Shown here: one piece after another, positions 5,387-11,771 of the stretch
Layout of the letters: every line of letters begins with the position of its first letter
Position numbering within the stretch: position 1 is the stretch's first letter
NCBI GenBank assembly: GCA_003230535.1
Contig: QIEW01000294.1
Span: 1 to 13,039, forward strand
Direction of reading: 5' to 3'
DNA: 13,039 bases
From: a bacterium
GTDB lineage: Bacteria > SZUA-182 > SZUA-191
The notes under the pieces: model-generated
The model's input: the letters and a program-made list of their open reading frames with translations, nothing else
Databases searched by the model: none
Told to the model about the DNA's origin: nothing
Made by a program: the position numbers and the translations under genes

Positions 5387-6562
5387 TTACGCGATCTCAT
5401 TCTGCGTGAGGTAGCAGGCGGGGTCTTCGGCCCACAGGTTACCCGAGACAGCCTCAGCCCGGATACGGCAACCGCCGCAGACGGTCTTGTGACGGCAACT
5501 CCCGCAGCGTCCCTCCACATAGTCTTGCTTGCAGCGCAGCTTCTGAAGAAGCGGCTCATGCTCATCCAGCCAAATATCACTGAACTTCCGCTGCCGTATG
5601 TTTCCCAGTGTATAGTGACCCCAAAACTGGCAGGGATGGACATTACCCCTCGGGTCTACATTAGCCATCTTAGTGCCGGCGGAGCATCCTCCATGCATAC
5701 AAAGCAGGGCATCTACTTCACCCTCTCTGTCGGGCAGTTCCCTGTGGATATAATTCTTCAGGAAAATACCGTCGGCATGGTTATCCGTGGTAAGAATTTC
5801 CGTGTTGACTTCTCTTTTGCCCCAGTCCAGAGCTTTATCTACTAGAGTTTGCGCAACTTCGCGGCTCTGCTGATGAGAGATGTCGCTCTCAATCAGCTCC
5901 CGACCGCGACCGGCATAAACCAGATGATACATGCAAAAGCGCGGGATAGCTTCCTGCTCCACTATATCCAGCACCGCCGGCAGGTCGTCAACATTGTGGC
6001 GATTGACGGTCAGGCGCACACCAGCCTTTACTCCGGCGGCGGCACAGGCCTTAATGCCGGATATGGCCGCAGTAAAGCAGCCTTTTCGTTTCCGGAAACG
6101 ATCATGTGTCTCAGGCACTCCATCTATGCTTATCCCCACATACTGGAAACCGGCGTCTTTAATTTTTTCCGCCGCCTCCGGAGTGATAAGCGTACCATTA
6201 GAGGAGATTACCGGCCTCACCCCCGTTTGGGACGTATAGCGCCCCAGCTCAAAGATATCCTCCCGAAGCAACGGTTCGCCGCCGGAGAATAAAAGTACGG
6301 GGCAACCCATCTGAGCCAGGTCATCAATGAAGGCTTTCGCTTCATCGGTAGTCAGTTCATCCCGGTAGCTCCGGTCTTCGGCGCTGATATAACAGTGCAT
6401 GCAGGCCAGGTTACAACGGTTGGTCATGTTCCAGACCACCAGCGGCCGGTTGTCGGCGGAAAATTGCAGCAGATGGGGGGGAAGCTTGGCGCTGTCCCGA
6501 TCATGTCTCATTGCTTCAGCTACAGTAGCTTGGCCGCACAACAATTTGCTAAATCCAATCAT
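5387..6562 (-). CDS. ahbC: AhbC-type radical SAM 12,18-didecarboxysiroheme deacetylase
   Basis: This is a 391-residue radical SAM protein with the typical AhbC start MIGFSKLLCG. Cys50, Cys54 and Cys57 (CNLACMHC) hold the SAM cluster, LLFSGGEPLLREDIF follows, and the C-terminal region carries Cys288, 293, 311, 344, 353, 356, 362, 365 and 383 (CGSCRHKTVCGGC) for auxiliary iron-sulfur clusters. In the alternative pathway AhbC removes the acetate side chains of 12,18-didecarboxysiroheme, giving Fe-coproporphyrin III, the substrate of AhbD, whose gene ends this block. The ATG is supported by AAGGAG at 6573-6578, 10 bases upstream. It is the first gene of the block, so the promoter should lie at or upstream of MITE copy B. 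The ahbA, ahbB, hemA, hemC and hemD genes are not in the window. Confidence 0.92.
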   Translation of the reverse strand: MIGFSKLLCGQATVAEAMRHDRDSAKLPPHLLQFSADNRPLVVWNMTNRCNLACMHCYISAEDRSYRDELTTDEAKAFIDDLAQMGCPVLLFSGGEPLLREDIFELGRYTSQTGVRPVISSNGTLITPEAAEKIKDAGFQYVGISIDGVPETHDRFRKRKGCFTAAISGIKACAAAGVKAGVRLTVNRHNVDDLPAVLDIVEQEAIPRFCMYHLVYAGRGRELIESDISHQQSREVAQTLVDKALDWGKREVNTEILTTDNHADGIFLKNYIHRELPDREGEVDALLCMHGGCSAGTKMANVDPRGNVHPCQFWGHYTLGNIRQRKFSDIWLDEHEPLLQKLRCKQDYVEGRCGSCRHKTVCGGCRIRAEAVSGNLWAEDPACYLTQNEIA

Positions 6563-6572
6563 ATTTAATTTA

Positions 6573-6578
6573 CTCCTT
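6573..6578 (-). promoter_or_regulatory. Ribosome binding site of ahbC
   Basis: AAGGAG on the minus strand, 10 bases before the ahbC ATG. It is the clearest site in the heme block and fixes the start codon. Confidence 0.75.
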
Positions 6579-6588
6579 AATAATATTA

Positions 6589-6750
6589 CCCGAATAATTC
6601 GGGATCATACATACGCTCCCGTTGGTCGCTTCCATAGCGGGAGTTTTCGGTGATTTATATGAGCCATTTTGTTTTTTGGCCGTCATTTTGTATGCAGCTG
6701 TATTCAAATAACAGCATCAATATTTGCCTTGGATTTATGAATAATCCGGG
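6589..6750 (+). mobile_element. MITE-like element, copy B (complete)
   Basis: It starts CCCGAATAATTCGGG and ends TTTATGAATAATCCGGG, so CCCGAATAATTC pairs imperfectly (10 of 12) with the complement of GAATAATCCGGG. The 162-bp unit has an internal CTCCCG/CGGGAG hairpin and no ORF. ATTA occurs on both sides (6585-6588 and 6751-6754), a possible 4-bp target duplication. It lies just upstream of ahbC. Confidence 0.78.
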
Positions 6751-6859
6751 ATTAGATACTTAGCAGAAAGAATCGCATTTGATTAAAATTTGTCTGGTAG
6801 TCTAAGCTAAAGGCAGCTTAGACCAAGTTGCCATCAAAGATAAAACGCTCTCCAGGGGT

Positions 6860-6884
6860 GTTTCGGCCTGAGACAGGCCGAAAC
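6860..6884. repeat. Dispersed palindrome, identical to 9572-9596
   Basis: Perfect 11-bp arms GTTTCGGCCTG and CAGGCCGAAAC surround AGA. The same 25 bases, followed by ATCTAT, recur at 9572-9596. It is a REP-like element related to the shorter palindromes at 2620 and 9521. Confidence 0.8.
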
Positions 6885-6891
6885 ATCTATG

Positions 6892-6916
6892 TGAAACATA
6901 GCATGTTTACGCATTT
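6892..6916 (+). repeat. 25-bp direct repeat, left copy
   Basis: It starts TGAAACATAGCATG and ends TTTACGCATTT, and is identical to 7199-7223. It contains AAACAT/ATGTTT around AGC. The two copies bracket a 282-bp block of other repeats. Confidence 0.8.
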
Positions 6917-6924
6917 AGGGGAGG

Positions 6925-6948
6925 GTGTCAGATTCTCAAATCTGACAC
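6925..6948. repeat. Hairpin repeat
   Basis: GTGTCAGATT and AATCTGACAC form a perfect 10-bp stem with the loop CTCA. It is one of the palindromes inside the directly repeated block. Confidence 0.75.
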
Positions 6949-6958
6949 CACCTGAATT

Positions 6959-6984
6959 GTTGGGTTTCGCAAGTTCAACCCAAC
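6959..6984. repeat. GTTGGGTT...AACCCAAC palindrome
   Basis: 8-bp arms enclose tcgcaagttc-type loop sequence. Elements of this wording (GTTGGGTTTCG...CAACCCAAC) are widespread dispersed palindromes in several bacterial phyla, by my recollection. Confidence 0.7.
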
Positions 6985-6992
6985 CTTACATA

Positions 6993-7026
6993 AAAGTCCG
7001 CACCGATAGTCGCGCTAACTCGATGT
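6993..7026 (+). repeat. Direct repeat, unit 1 (AAAGTCCGCACCGA...)
   Basis: AAAGTCCGCACCGA, a short variable spot, then CGCGCTAACTCGA. It recurs at 7144-7176 with a one-base length change. The units flank the C/G-rich block at 7045-7136. Confidence 0.7.
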
Positions 7027-7044
7027 ATAGGAAATTCCATTTTC

Positions 7045-7136
7045 CCCCTCCCCCGGTGGGAGGGGATCAAGGGGAGGGGGAACCTCTTGAAGTTACCCTT
7101 CACCCCCACCTAACCTCCCCCATCAAGGGGGAGGGA
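7045..7136. repeat. C/G-run repeat block
   Basis: This holds ccccctcccccggtgggagg, then aaggggagggggaac, then CTCCCCC/GGGGGAG around ATCAA (about 7115-7133). This wording is a common dispersed intergenic repeat in bacterial genomes, by my recollection. It can form strong hairpins. Confidence 0.65.
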
Positions 7137-7143
7137 ACCACAA

Positions 7144-7176
7144 AAAGTCCGCACCGAAGGCGCGCTAACTCGACGT
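7144..7176 (+). repeat. Direct repeat, unit 2
   Basis: Second copy of the element at 6993-7026, differing at the internal tagt/agg and near the end. Confidence 0.7.
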
Positions 7177-7198
7177 TCTTCTGCCTCTGTTCATCCCA

Positions 7199-7223
7199 TG
7201 AAACATAGCATGTTTACGCATTT
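7199..7223 (+). repeat. 25-bp direct repeat, right copy
   Basis: Identical to 6892-6916. Its GTTTACGCA (7212-7220) is also inverted at 7262-7270 (TGCGTAAAC), so it can pair locally across about 40 bases. Confidence 0.8.
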
Positions 7224-7254
7224 TTGACGGACGGGCTTGCCCTCCCCGCCTGCT

Positions 7255-7277
7255 CGTTGGTTGCGTAAACACCAACG
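7255..7277. repeat. Hairpin CGTTGGT/ACCAACG
   Basis: 7-bp arms around a 9-base loop that itself carries the inverted copy of GTTTACGCA. It marks the right edge of the palindrome cluster. Confidence 0.6.
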
Positions 7278-7638
7278 CTTATGAAAGAGACAGCTCAGGT
7301 GAAATAATTACACATATCAGGTTTGATTATATCGGGAACGGCTATAATAATCAAGAGGGATTAGCGGTCATAAATCCACCATTAAAAGCAGGTTTGCCTT
7401 GATATATCAGCTATCTAAACGTAAGTTAGTTTCACCAATTTGGTGCAGAAAAATCGGCGGAATCACTTGCTATTCAGGAAGATACAAAATCAGATGGTGG
7501 ATCGGGGGCGGTGCAAATCCACCGGTCTGTTCTTGCTGGATTGCGTTATCCGGCATTTTAGCTTTTTAACCGGAAAACACACATTCCCGCCATTCCCGGG
7601 CAAACAGAAGCCAAGTATTTTCAGATAGTTAGAATCAG

Positions 7639-7690
7639 GATGGATTCCCGCTTTCACGTTAATGACGACTTTTTACGAGACCATCAATTT
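7639..7690. repeat. Decayed dispersed repeat at the gspE 3' end
   Basis: GGATTCCCGCTTTCACG, then AATGACGACTTTTTACGAG and ACCATCAA, resembles a widespread intergenic repeat that normally has a GGATTCCCGC...GCGGGAATGACG hairpin. Here the second arm is mutated. It ends just before the gspE stop codon. Confidence 0.5.
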
Positions 7691-7692
7691 TA

Positions 7693-9408
7693 CTACATAT
7701 CCATGACTCCTTCTTCCTGAGTTACCCGCAGCACTTCCTCCACTGTAGTAACACCTTTCCGCACTTTATCCCAACCATCATCCCGAAGAGCCACCATCCC
7801 TTGAGAGATCGCTTCCTGGCGAATTATGTTAGTGCTGGTCTTCCGCAGAATAAGCTGCCTTATCTCATCAGTGACTATCAGCAGCTCATAAATACCGGTT
7901 CGACCCTGATAACCGGTGGAGCCACAGTCATGGCAACCTTCTCCCTTATAAATCACCCGATCTCCCCCGTTTTCACTGTCCATAAGCTGCCGGGTGTTCT
8001 CATCCGCCTTCACCGTCTTCTTGCAAGAATTACAGATCACTCTCACCAACCTCTGGGCTAATAATCCCTCCAGACATGATGATACCAGGTAGTGCTCTAC
8101 GCCCATATCTAACAGACGGGTAATAGCGCCCGGCGCATCGTTGGTATGCAAGGTGGAGAATACCATGTGCCCGGTGAGGGCCGACTGAATAGCAATCTCT
8201 GCCGTCTCTAGATCTCGAATTTCCCCCACCATCAGAATATCAGGGTCCTGGCGTACAATAGTACGTAATCCGCTGGCAAAAGACAGACCTATTTTAGGCT
8301 TGACTTGGATTTGATTTACCCCTGAAAGCTGATACTCAATCGGGTCCTCGATAGTGATAATCTTTTTGTCCGTGGAATTGAGTTTATCCAATGCGGCGTA
8401 TAGAGTGGTGGTCTTGCCGCTCCCTGTAGGTCCGGTGACCAAAATAATCCCATGCGGCTTTTTGATTAGAGATTGAAAACCATGTTTGGATTCAGAGGGA
8501 AAACCCAAGTCCTCTAAACTCATCATAATACTGCTTCGGTCCAGAATCCGCATCACAACGCTTTCACCGTGAATGGTGGGCACAGTAGAGACACGCAAAT
8601 CTATCTTCCTGCCCATTACCCGCAACCTAATCCGGCCATCCTGAGGCAGACGACGTTCAGCAATATTCATCTCTCCCATAATTTTGATCCGGGAAATGAT
8701 CGCCGCTTGTAATCGTTTCGGCGGCGACTCGACATCATGCAAAACTCCGTCAATCCTATAGCGCACTTTGAGCTTCTCTTCATAACATTCATAATGGATG
8801 TCGCTAGCTTTGTTTCCCACCGCTTTGGAAATAATCAAATTCACCAGCTTGATGACCGGCGCCTCTTGAGCCATATCCCGCAGGTGTTTAATATCCTCGT
8901 CCGCCTGAATTTCCACTCCTCCCAACTCGTCTTCAGGGATATCATCAATGATTTTTTCCATGGCCGACGTGCCGCTACCATAATGACGTTCTATCGCTTC
9001 TATAATTTCGCTCTCTTTACTTATCACCACCTTAACCCGGCAGCCTGAACAGAGCTTCAAAGCGTCTATCGTAGCCAGGTCCAGCGGGTCAGACATAGCC
9101 ACCGTGAGCTTATGATCTTCCATCTCCAGCAGCAGAAATTTATGTTCCTGGATAAATTTAAACGGAATTTGCAGCCCAAAGGGCGGGGATTTTTTATATT
9201 CAGCCAAAGAAAAATAGTCTAAATCAAGCTGCCGGGCTAAGGTTTTATACAACTCCTCCTCGGAGATATACCCTAAATTAACCAAAACCTTCCCCAAGGA
9301 CTCCCCAGTGGTCTTTTGGGCAGGCAATGCCCTCTCTAAATCTTCTGGCGAGAGCTTATGCTGTTCTACCAGCAAGTCTCCTAAAGTTACAGGGGAAATA
9401 TGCTCCAT
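7693..9408 (-). CDS. gspE: GspE/PilB-family secretion or type IV pilus assembly ATPase
   Basis: 571 residues, full length. An N-terminal MshEN/T2SSE_N domain (about 1-145) is followed by the AAA motor. Walker A is GPTGSGKT at 326-333, the Asp box ITIEDPIEY at 351-359, Walker B ILMVGEIRD at 391-399 and the His box STLHTNDA at 418-425. A zinc module has CNSC (459-462) and CHDC (492-495). Hexamers of this ATPase drive pseudopilus or pilus growth from the cytoplasmic side of the inner membrane. The tetracysteine module fits GspE and PilB alike, and without gspF/pilC or pseudopilin neighbours I cannot decide between type II secretion and type IV pili. It stands alone between two repeat-rich gaps. 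The upstream ribosome binding site is weak, and MITE copy D lies only 21 bases before the start. Confidence 0.93.
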   Translation of the reverse strand: MEHISPVTLGDLLVEQHKLSPEDLERALPAQKTTGESLGKVLVNLGYISEEELYKTLARQLDLDYFSLAEYKKSPPFGLQIPFKFIQEHKFLLLEMEDHKLTVAMSDPLDLATIDALKLCSGCRVKVVISKESEIIEAIERHYGSGTSAMEKIIDDIPEDELGGVEIQADEDIKHLRDMAQEAPVIKLVNLIISKAVGNKASDIHYECYEEKLKVRYRIDGVLHDVESPPKRLQAAIISRIKIMGEMNIAERRLPQDGRIRLRVMGRKIDLRVSTVPTIHGESVVMRILDRSSIMMSLEDLGFPSESKHGFQSLIKKPHGIILVTGPTGSGKTTTLYAALDKLNSTDKKIITIEDPIEYQLSGVNQIQVKPKIGLSFASGLRTIVRQDPDILMVGEIRDLETAEIAIQSALTGHMVFSTLHTNDAPGAITRLLDMGVEHYLVSSCLEGLLAQRLVRVICNSCKKTVKADENTRQLMDSENGGDRVIYKGEGCHDCGSTGYQGRTGIYELLIVTDEIRQLILRKTSTNIIRQEAISQGMVALRDDGWDKVRKGVTTVEEVLRVTQEEGVMDM

Positions 9409-9429
9409 CTGACTACTTACGCTCTAACT

Positions 9430-9516
9430 CCCGAATAATTGGGATCATAAACACGCTCGGAGCTGGTCGCTTCCATAGCGAAAGTTTTCGGTGATTTGTA
9501 TGAGCCATTTTGTTTT
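9430..9516 (+). mobile_element. MITE-like element, copy D (truncated)
   Basis: It matches the first half of the family from CCCGAATAATTGGG through ggtgatttgtatgagccatt to tgtttt, then stops where a palindrome begins (9517 onward). The first arm of the internal hairpin reads gctcggagctggtcgc, as in copy C and unlike A and B, so there seem to be two subtypes. Confidence 0.7.
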
Positions 9517-9520
9517 GATC

Positions 9521-9544
9521 TTTCGGCTGGTTCTCAAGCCGAAA
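9521..9544. repeat. Palindrome fused to MITE copy D
   Basis: TTTCGGCT and AGCCGAAA, preceded by gatc, resemble the palindrome at the mntA end (2620-2642). It begins where copy D is cut off, so it may have inserted into the MITE. Confidence 0.65.
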
Positions 9545-9571
9545 GCGCTAAGGGCACCGGCGCCCTGTTAG

Positions 9572-9596
9572 GTTTCGGCCTGAGACAGGCCGAAAC
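9572..9596. repeat. Dispersed palindrome, identical to 6860-6884
   Basis: Same 11-bp arms GTTTCGGCCTG/CAGGCCGAAAC and AGA loop. It is followed by ATCTATATGAAC and a partial echo (catctatatg). The rest of the gap to 9734 is AT-rich and shows no gene. Confidence 0.8.
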
Positions 9597-9734
9597 ATCT
9601 ATATGAACATCTATATGTTTGATGGCTGCTTGGTATCAGCCCCAATTAGAGCGGATAAAGACACCCTGTCCCTACATTTATGTTCCCTATAATTTAATGT
9701 ATCTAAAAATTATAGACTAGTCAAATGAAGCGGG

Positions 9735-11576
9735 TTATTTAAATTCCAGCAATAAATCGCCGGTGTCAACTTGAGATCCTCTGTCCACGAGGATTTTATC
9801 CACCACACCACTTACGTTGGTATAGACAGAAGTTTCCATCTTCATTGCTTCAATTGCCAGAAGCTTGTCCCCCTTCTTTGCTTTGTCCCCAACCTTAACG
9901 CAGACCTCTACTACCAAACCCGGCATCGGTGAAGCTACCTGGGAGGGATTATTCTGATCAGCCTTAGGGTTCTTCTTAATCTTTACCCCCAGGGATTTAT
10001 CTACTACAGTAATGTTGCGCGGCTCGGAATTTACTTCGTAAAACAGGGTGCGGGTCCCATCTTCCCGAGGGTCGGAAATTCCCAGCAAAGTAATAATGAC
10101 GCTCTTCCCCGGCGCAAACTCCAGGGATACTTCCCGGCCTCTCTCCAGGCCGTATAAGAAGATATCGGTCGGCAGAACAGACACATTATCGTAACGGCTG
10201 CGATGTTTGGCAAACTCTATAAAAACCTTGGGATAGAGCAGATAAGACAATACGTCATATTCCTTAACGCTATGACGCAGCTTATGCTCCAATTCTTCTT
10301 TTGTCGCTTGGAAGTCTACATTTCTAAGGCTCTCCCCCGGACGAACCGATAAAGGGGTTTCTCCTTTGAGCACCGCCTGCTGAAGTCCTTCAGGAAAGCC
10401 CCCATAAGGCTGGCCTAAATAGCCTTTGAAAAAACCGACGACAGAATCAGGAAAATCAATTGTGGCCGCCTTCTCCAACACTTCTTCCGGCTTAATATTA
10501 TTAGTCAGCAGATATAACGCCATATCCCCCACTACTTTTGAGGAAGGGGTCACCTTGATTAGATCCCCTAAAATCCCACTCACGGCGGCATACATCTTTT
10601 TCAATTCTCCCCAGCGCTCCTCCAGTCCCATAGATTGTGCCTGCGGCCAAAGATTACTATATTGACCGCCGGGCATCTCATGCTCATAAACCTCGGCGGT
10701 ACTGGCCAGCAGCCCACTCTCAAAAGGATAGTAATACTCCCGCACCACCTCCCAATAATCGGAGTATTTATTCAGTTTCCCCAAAGACAGGCCGGTATCC
10801 CGGGGCGTATGCCGGAGGGCCGCCACAATGGAATTTAAGTTGGCTTGGGCCGTCAGACCGGACATGGCGCTGTTAGCACAATCCACAATGTCCACCCCCG
10901 CCTCTGCCGCCTTTAAGATAGAGGCCGCCTGAATACCGGCGGTATCATGGGTATGGAAGTGAATAGGCAGGGAAACCTCCTCCCGCAACGCCCTCACCAG
11001 CCGTTCTGCCGCATAAGGTTTACATAATCCCGCCATATCCTTGATACAGAGGATATGCGCCCCTCTCCTCTCCAGTTTTTTGGCTAAGTTTACATAATAT
11101 TTCAGATTATATTTATCTCGTTTCCCATCCAGTATATCACCGGTGTAACAGATAGAGACTTCGGCCAGCCCTCCGGCCGCCCTAACCGCCTCGATGGCTA
11201 CCGCCATATTCTCATCCCAGTTCAGGGAGTCAAAAATCCTGAATATATCTATGCCATACCCGGCCGCCAGCTTTACAAACTCCCGTACGACATTATCCGG
11301 ATAACTGGTGTAACCCACCGCATTAGAACCCCGAAGCAGCATCTGGAACAAAACATGAGGAATCTTCTCCCGCAGATGGATGAGACGCTCCCAAGGGCAC
11401 TCCTTCAGGAACCGTAAGGGAACATCAAATGTCGCCCCCCCCCACATCTCAACAGAAAAAATCCCCGGATTATCCCGGCCATAGGCTTCGGCCACAGCCA
11501 GCATATCATAAGTGCGCAAACGGGTAGCCAACAGCGACTGATGGGCATCGCGGAAGGTGGTGTCGGTAATCAGCAA
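9735..11576 (-). CDS. pycB: Pyruvate carboxylase, carboxyltransferase and biotin-carrier part
   Basis: The carboxyltransferase domain begins LITDTTFRDAHQSLLATR, with metal-ligand Asp5, His208 and His210 (HFHTHD) and the carbamylated lysine Lys179 (CIKDMAG). EMWGGATFDV (43-52) and YEHEMPGGQYSNL are typical. The C-terminal biotinyl domain has Lys579 in AIEAMKMET. Together with the upstream biotin carboxylase frame it converts pyruvate, bicarbonate and ATP to oxaloacetate. The TTG at 11574-11576 is the first usual start codon in this frame, but sequence homologous to single-chain pyruvate carboxylase continues upstream to about 11771, where it meets the other frame. So this is more likely the 3' part of one frameshifted gene than a true separate subunit. 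The alternative, an oxaloacetate decarboxylase alpha subunit, is less likely because of the biotin carboxylase next to it. Confidence 0.85.
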   Translation of the reverse strand: MLITDTTFRDAHQSLLATRLRTYDMLAVAEAYGRDNPGIFSVEMWGGATFDVPLRFLKECPWERLIHLREKIPHVLFQMLLRGSNAVGYTSYPDNVVREFVKLAAGYGIDIFRIFDSLNWDENMAVAIEAVRAAGGLAEVSICYTGDILDGKRDKYNLKYYVNLAKKLERRGAHILCIKDMAGLCKPYAAERLVRALREEVSLPIHFHTHDTAGIQAASILKAAEAGVDIVDCANSAMSGLTAQANLNSIVAALRHTPRDTGLSLGKLNKYSDYWEVVREYYYPFESGLLASTAEVYEHEMPGGQYSNLWPQAQSMGLEERWGELKKMYAAVSGILGDLIKVTPSSKVVGDMALYLLTNNIKPEEVLEKAATIDFPDSVVGFFKGYLGQPYGGFPEGLQQAVLKGETPLSVRPGESLRNVDFQATKEELEHKLRHSVKEYDVLSYLLYPKVFIEFAKHRSRYDNVSVLPTDIFLYGLERGREVSLEFAPGKSVIITLLGISDPREDGTRTLFYEVNSEPRNITVVDKSLGVKIKKNPKADQNNPSQVASPMPGLVVEVCVKVGDKAKKGDKLLAIEAMKMETSVYTNVSGVVDKILVDRGSQVDTGDLLLEFK

Positions 11577-11771
11577 CCGCTTTTGCTCCCTAATCCAGCG
11601 TGAAAATTTCTCAGGCCCCAGTTCCCGAAAGAGATCCCGACTGCCCTGGGGAGGAGTTTTTACATCATCCGGAACAGGCAGTTTTATCTCCCTGAATTTC
11701 CGCCCTTTATCATATTTTTTAACGATAGGATTACCGTTGATGGTAATCTCAGAAATATATCTCAGTAGGCT
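11577..11771 (-). other. Pyruvate carboxylase linker and frameshift junction
   Basis: In the frame of the 3' part, the codons from 11771 down to 11577 contain no stop and no ATG, GTG or TTG. They read like the normal linker of single-chain pyruvate carboxylase: SLLRYISEITINGNP, then PPQGSRDLFRELGPEKFSRW. The upstream frame ends at TGA 11762-11764 right after GRKDKAY, the sequence that normally precedes this linker. The two frames overlap by only about 10 bases, which places a one-base loss (or a compensable shift) at 11762-11771. Confidence 0.8.

Larger units (their letters stand above)
6751..7692. other. Gene-free repeat-rich region between gspE and ahbC
   Basis: No convincing gene occurs here on either strand. 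The left half (about 6840-7280) is dense with hairpins and direct repeats, listed separately. The right half (7280-7640) has small hairpins: CACCAA/TTGGTG at 7433-7445 and GGTGGAT/ATCCACC at 7496-7523. Otherwise it looks like decayed sequence. Plus-strand open frames at 6828-7208 and 7440-7628 run through repeats or lack family features. Confidence 0.65.

Noticed and set aside
5489-6292. Open frames antisense to ahbC
   Set aside because: They are shadows of the ahbC coding frame, caused by its codon use.
6828-7208. Plus-strand 126-codon open frame
   Set aside because: It runs through palindromes, C/G runs and direct repeats. The translation is low-complexity and has no family features.
7496-7532. 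Cobalamin-riboswitch-like wording (ggtgcaaatccaccggtctgt)
   Set aside because: Only a fragment resembles the core. The other conserved parts are missing and no plus-strand gene follows.
7440-7628. Plus-strand 62-codon open frame
   Set aside because: No ribosome binding site, no recognisable domain and no partner; it lies in decayed sequence.
11435-11443. Run of nine C in the pyruvate carboxylase gene as a slippage site
   Set aside because: It encodes the conserved Trp-Gly-Gly-Ala of EMWGGATFDV and the frame is intact across it.
11762-11771. Programmed -1 frameshift in pyruvate carboxylase
   Set aside because: No canonical slippery heptamer or clear downstream structure was seen; a simple indel is the more economical explanation, although not excluded.
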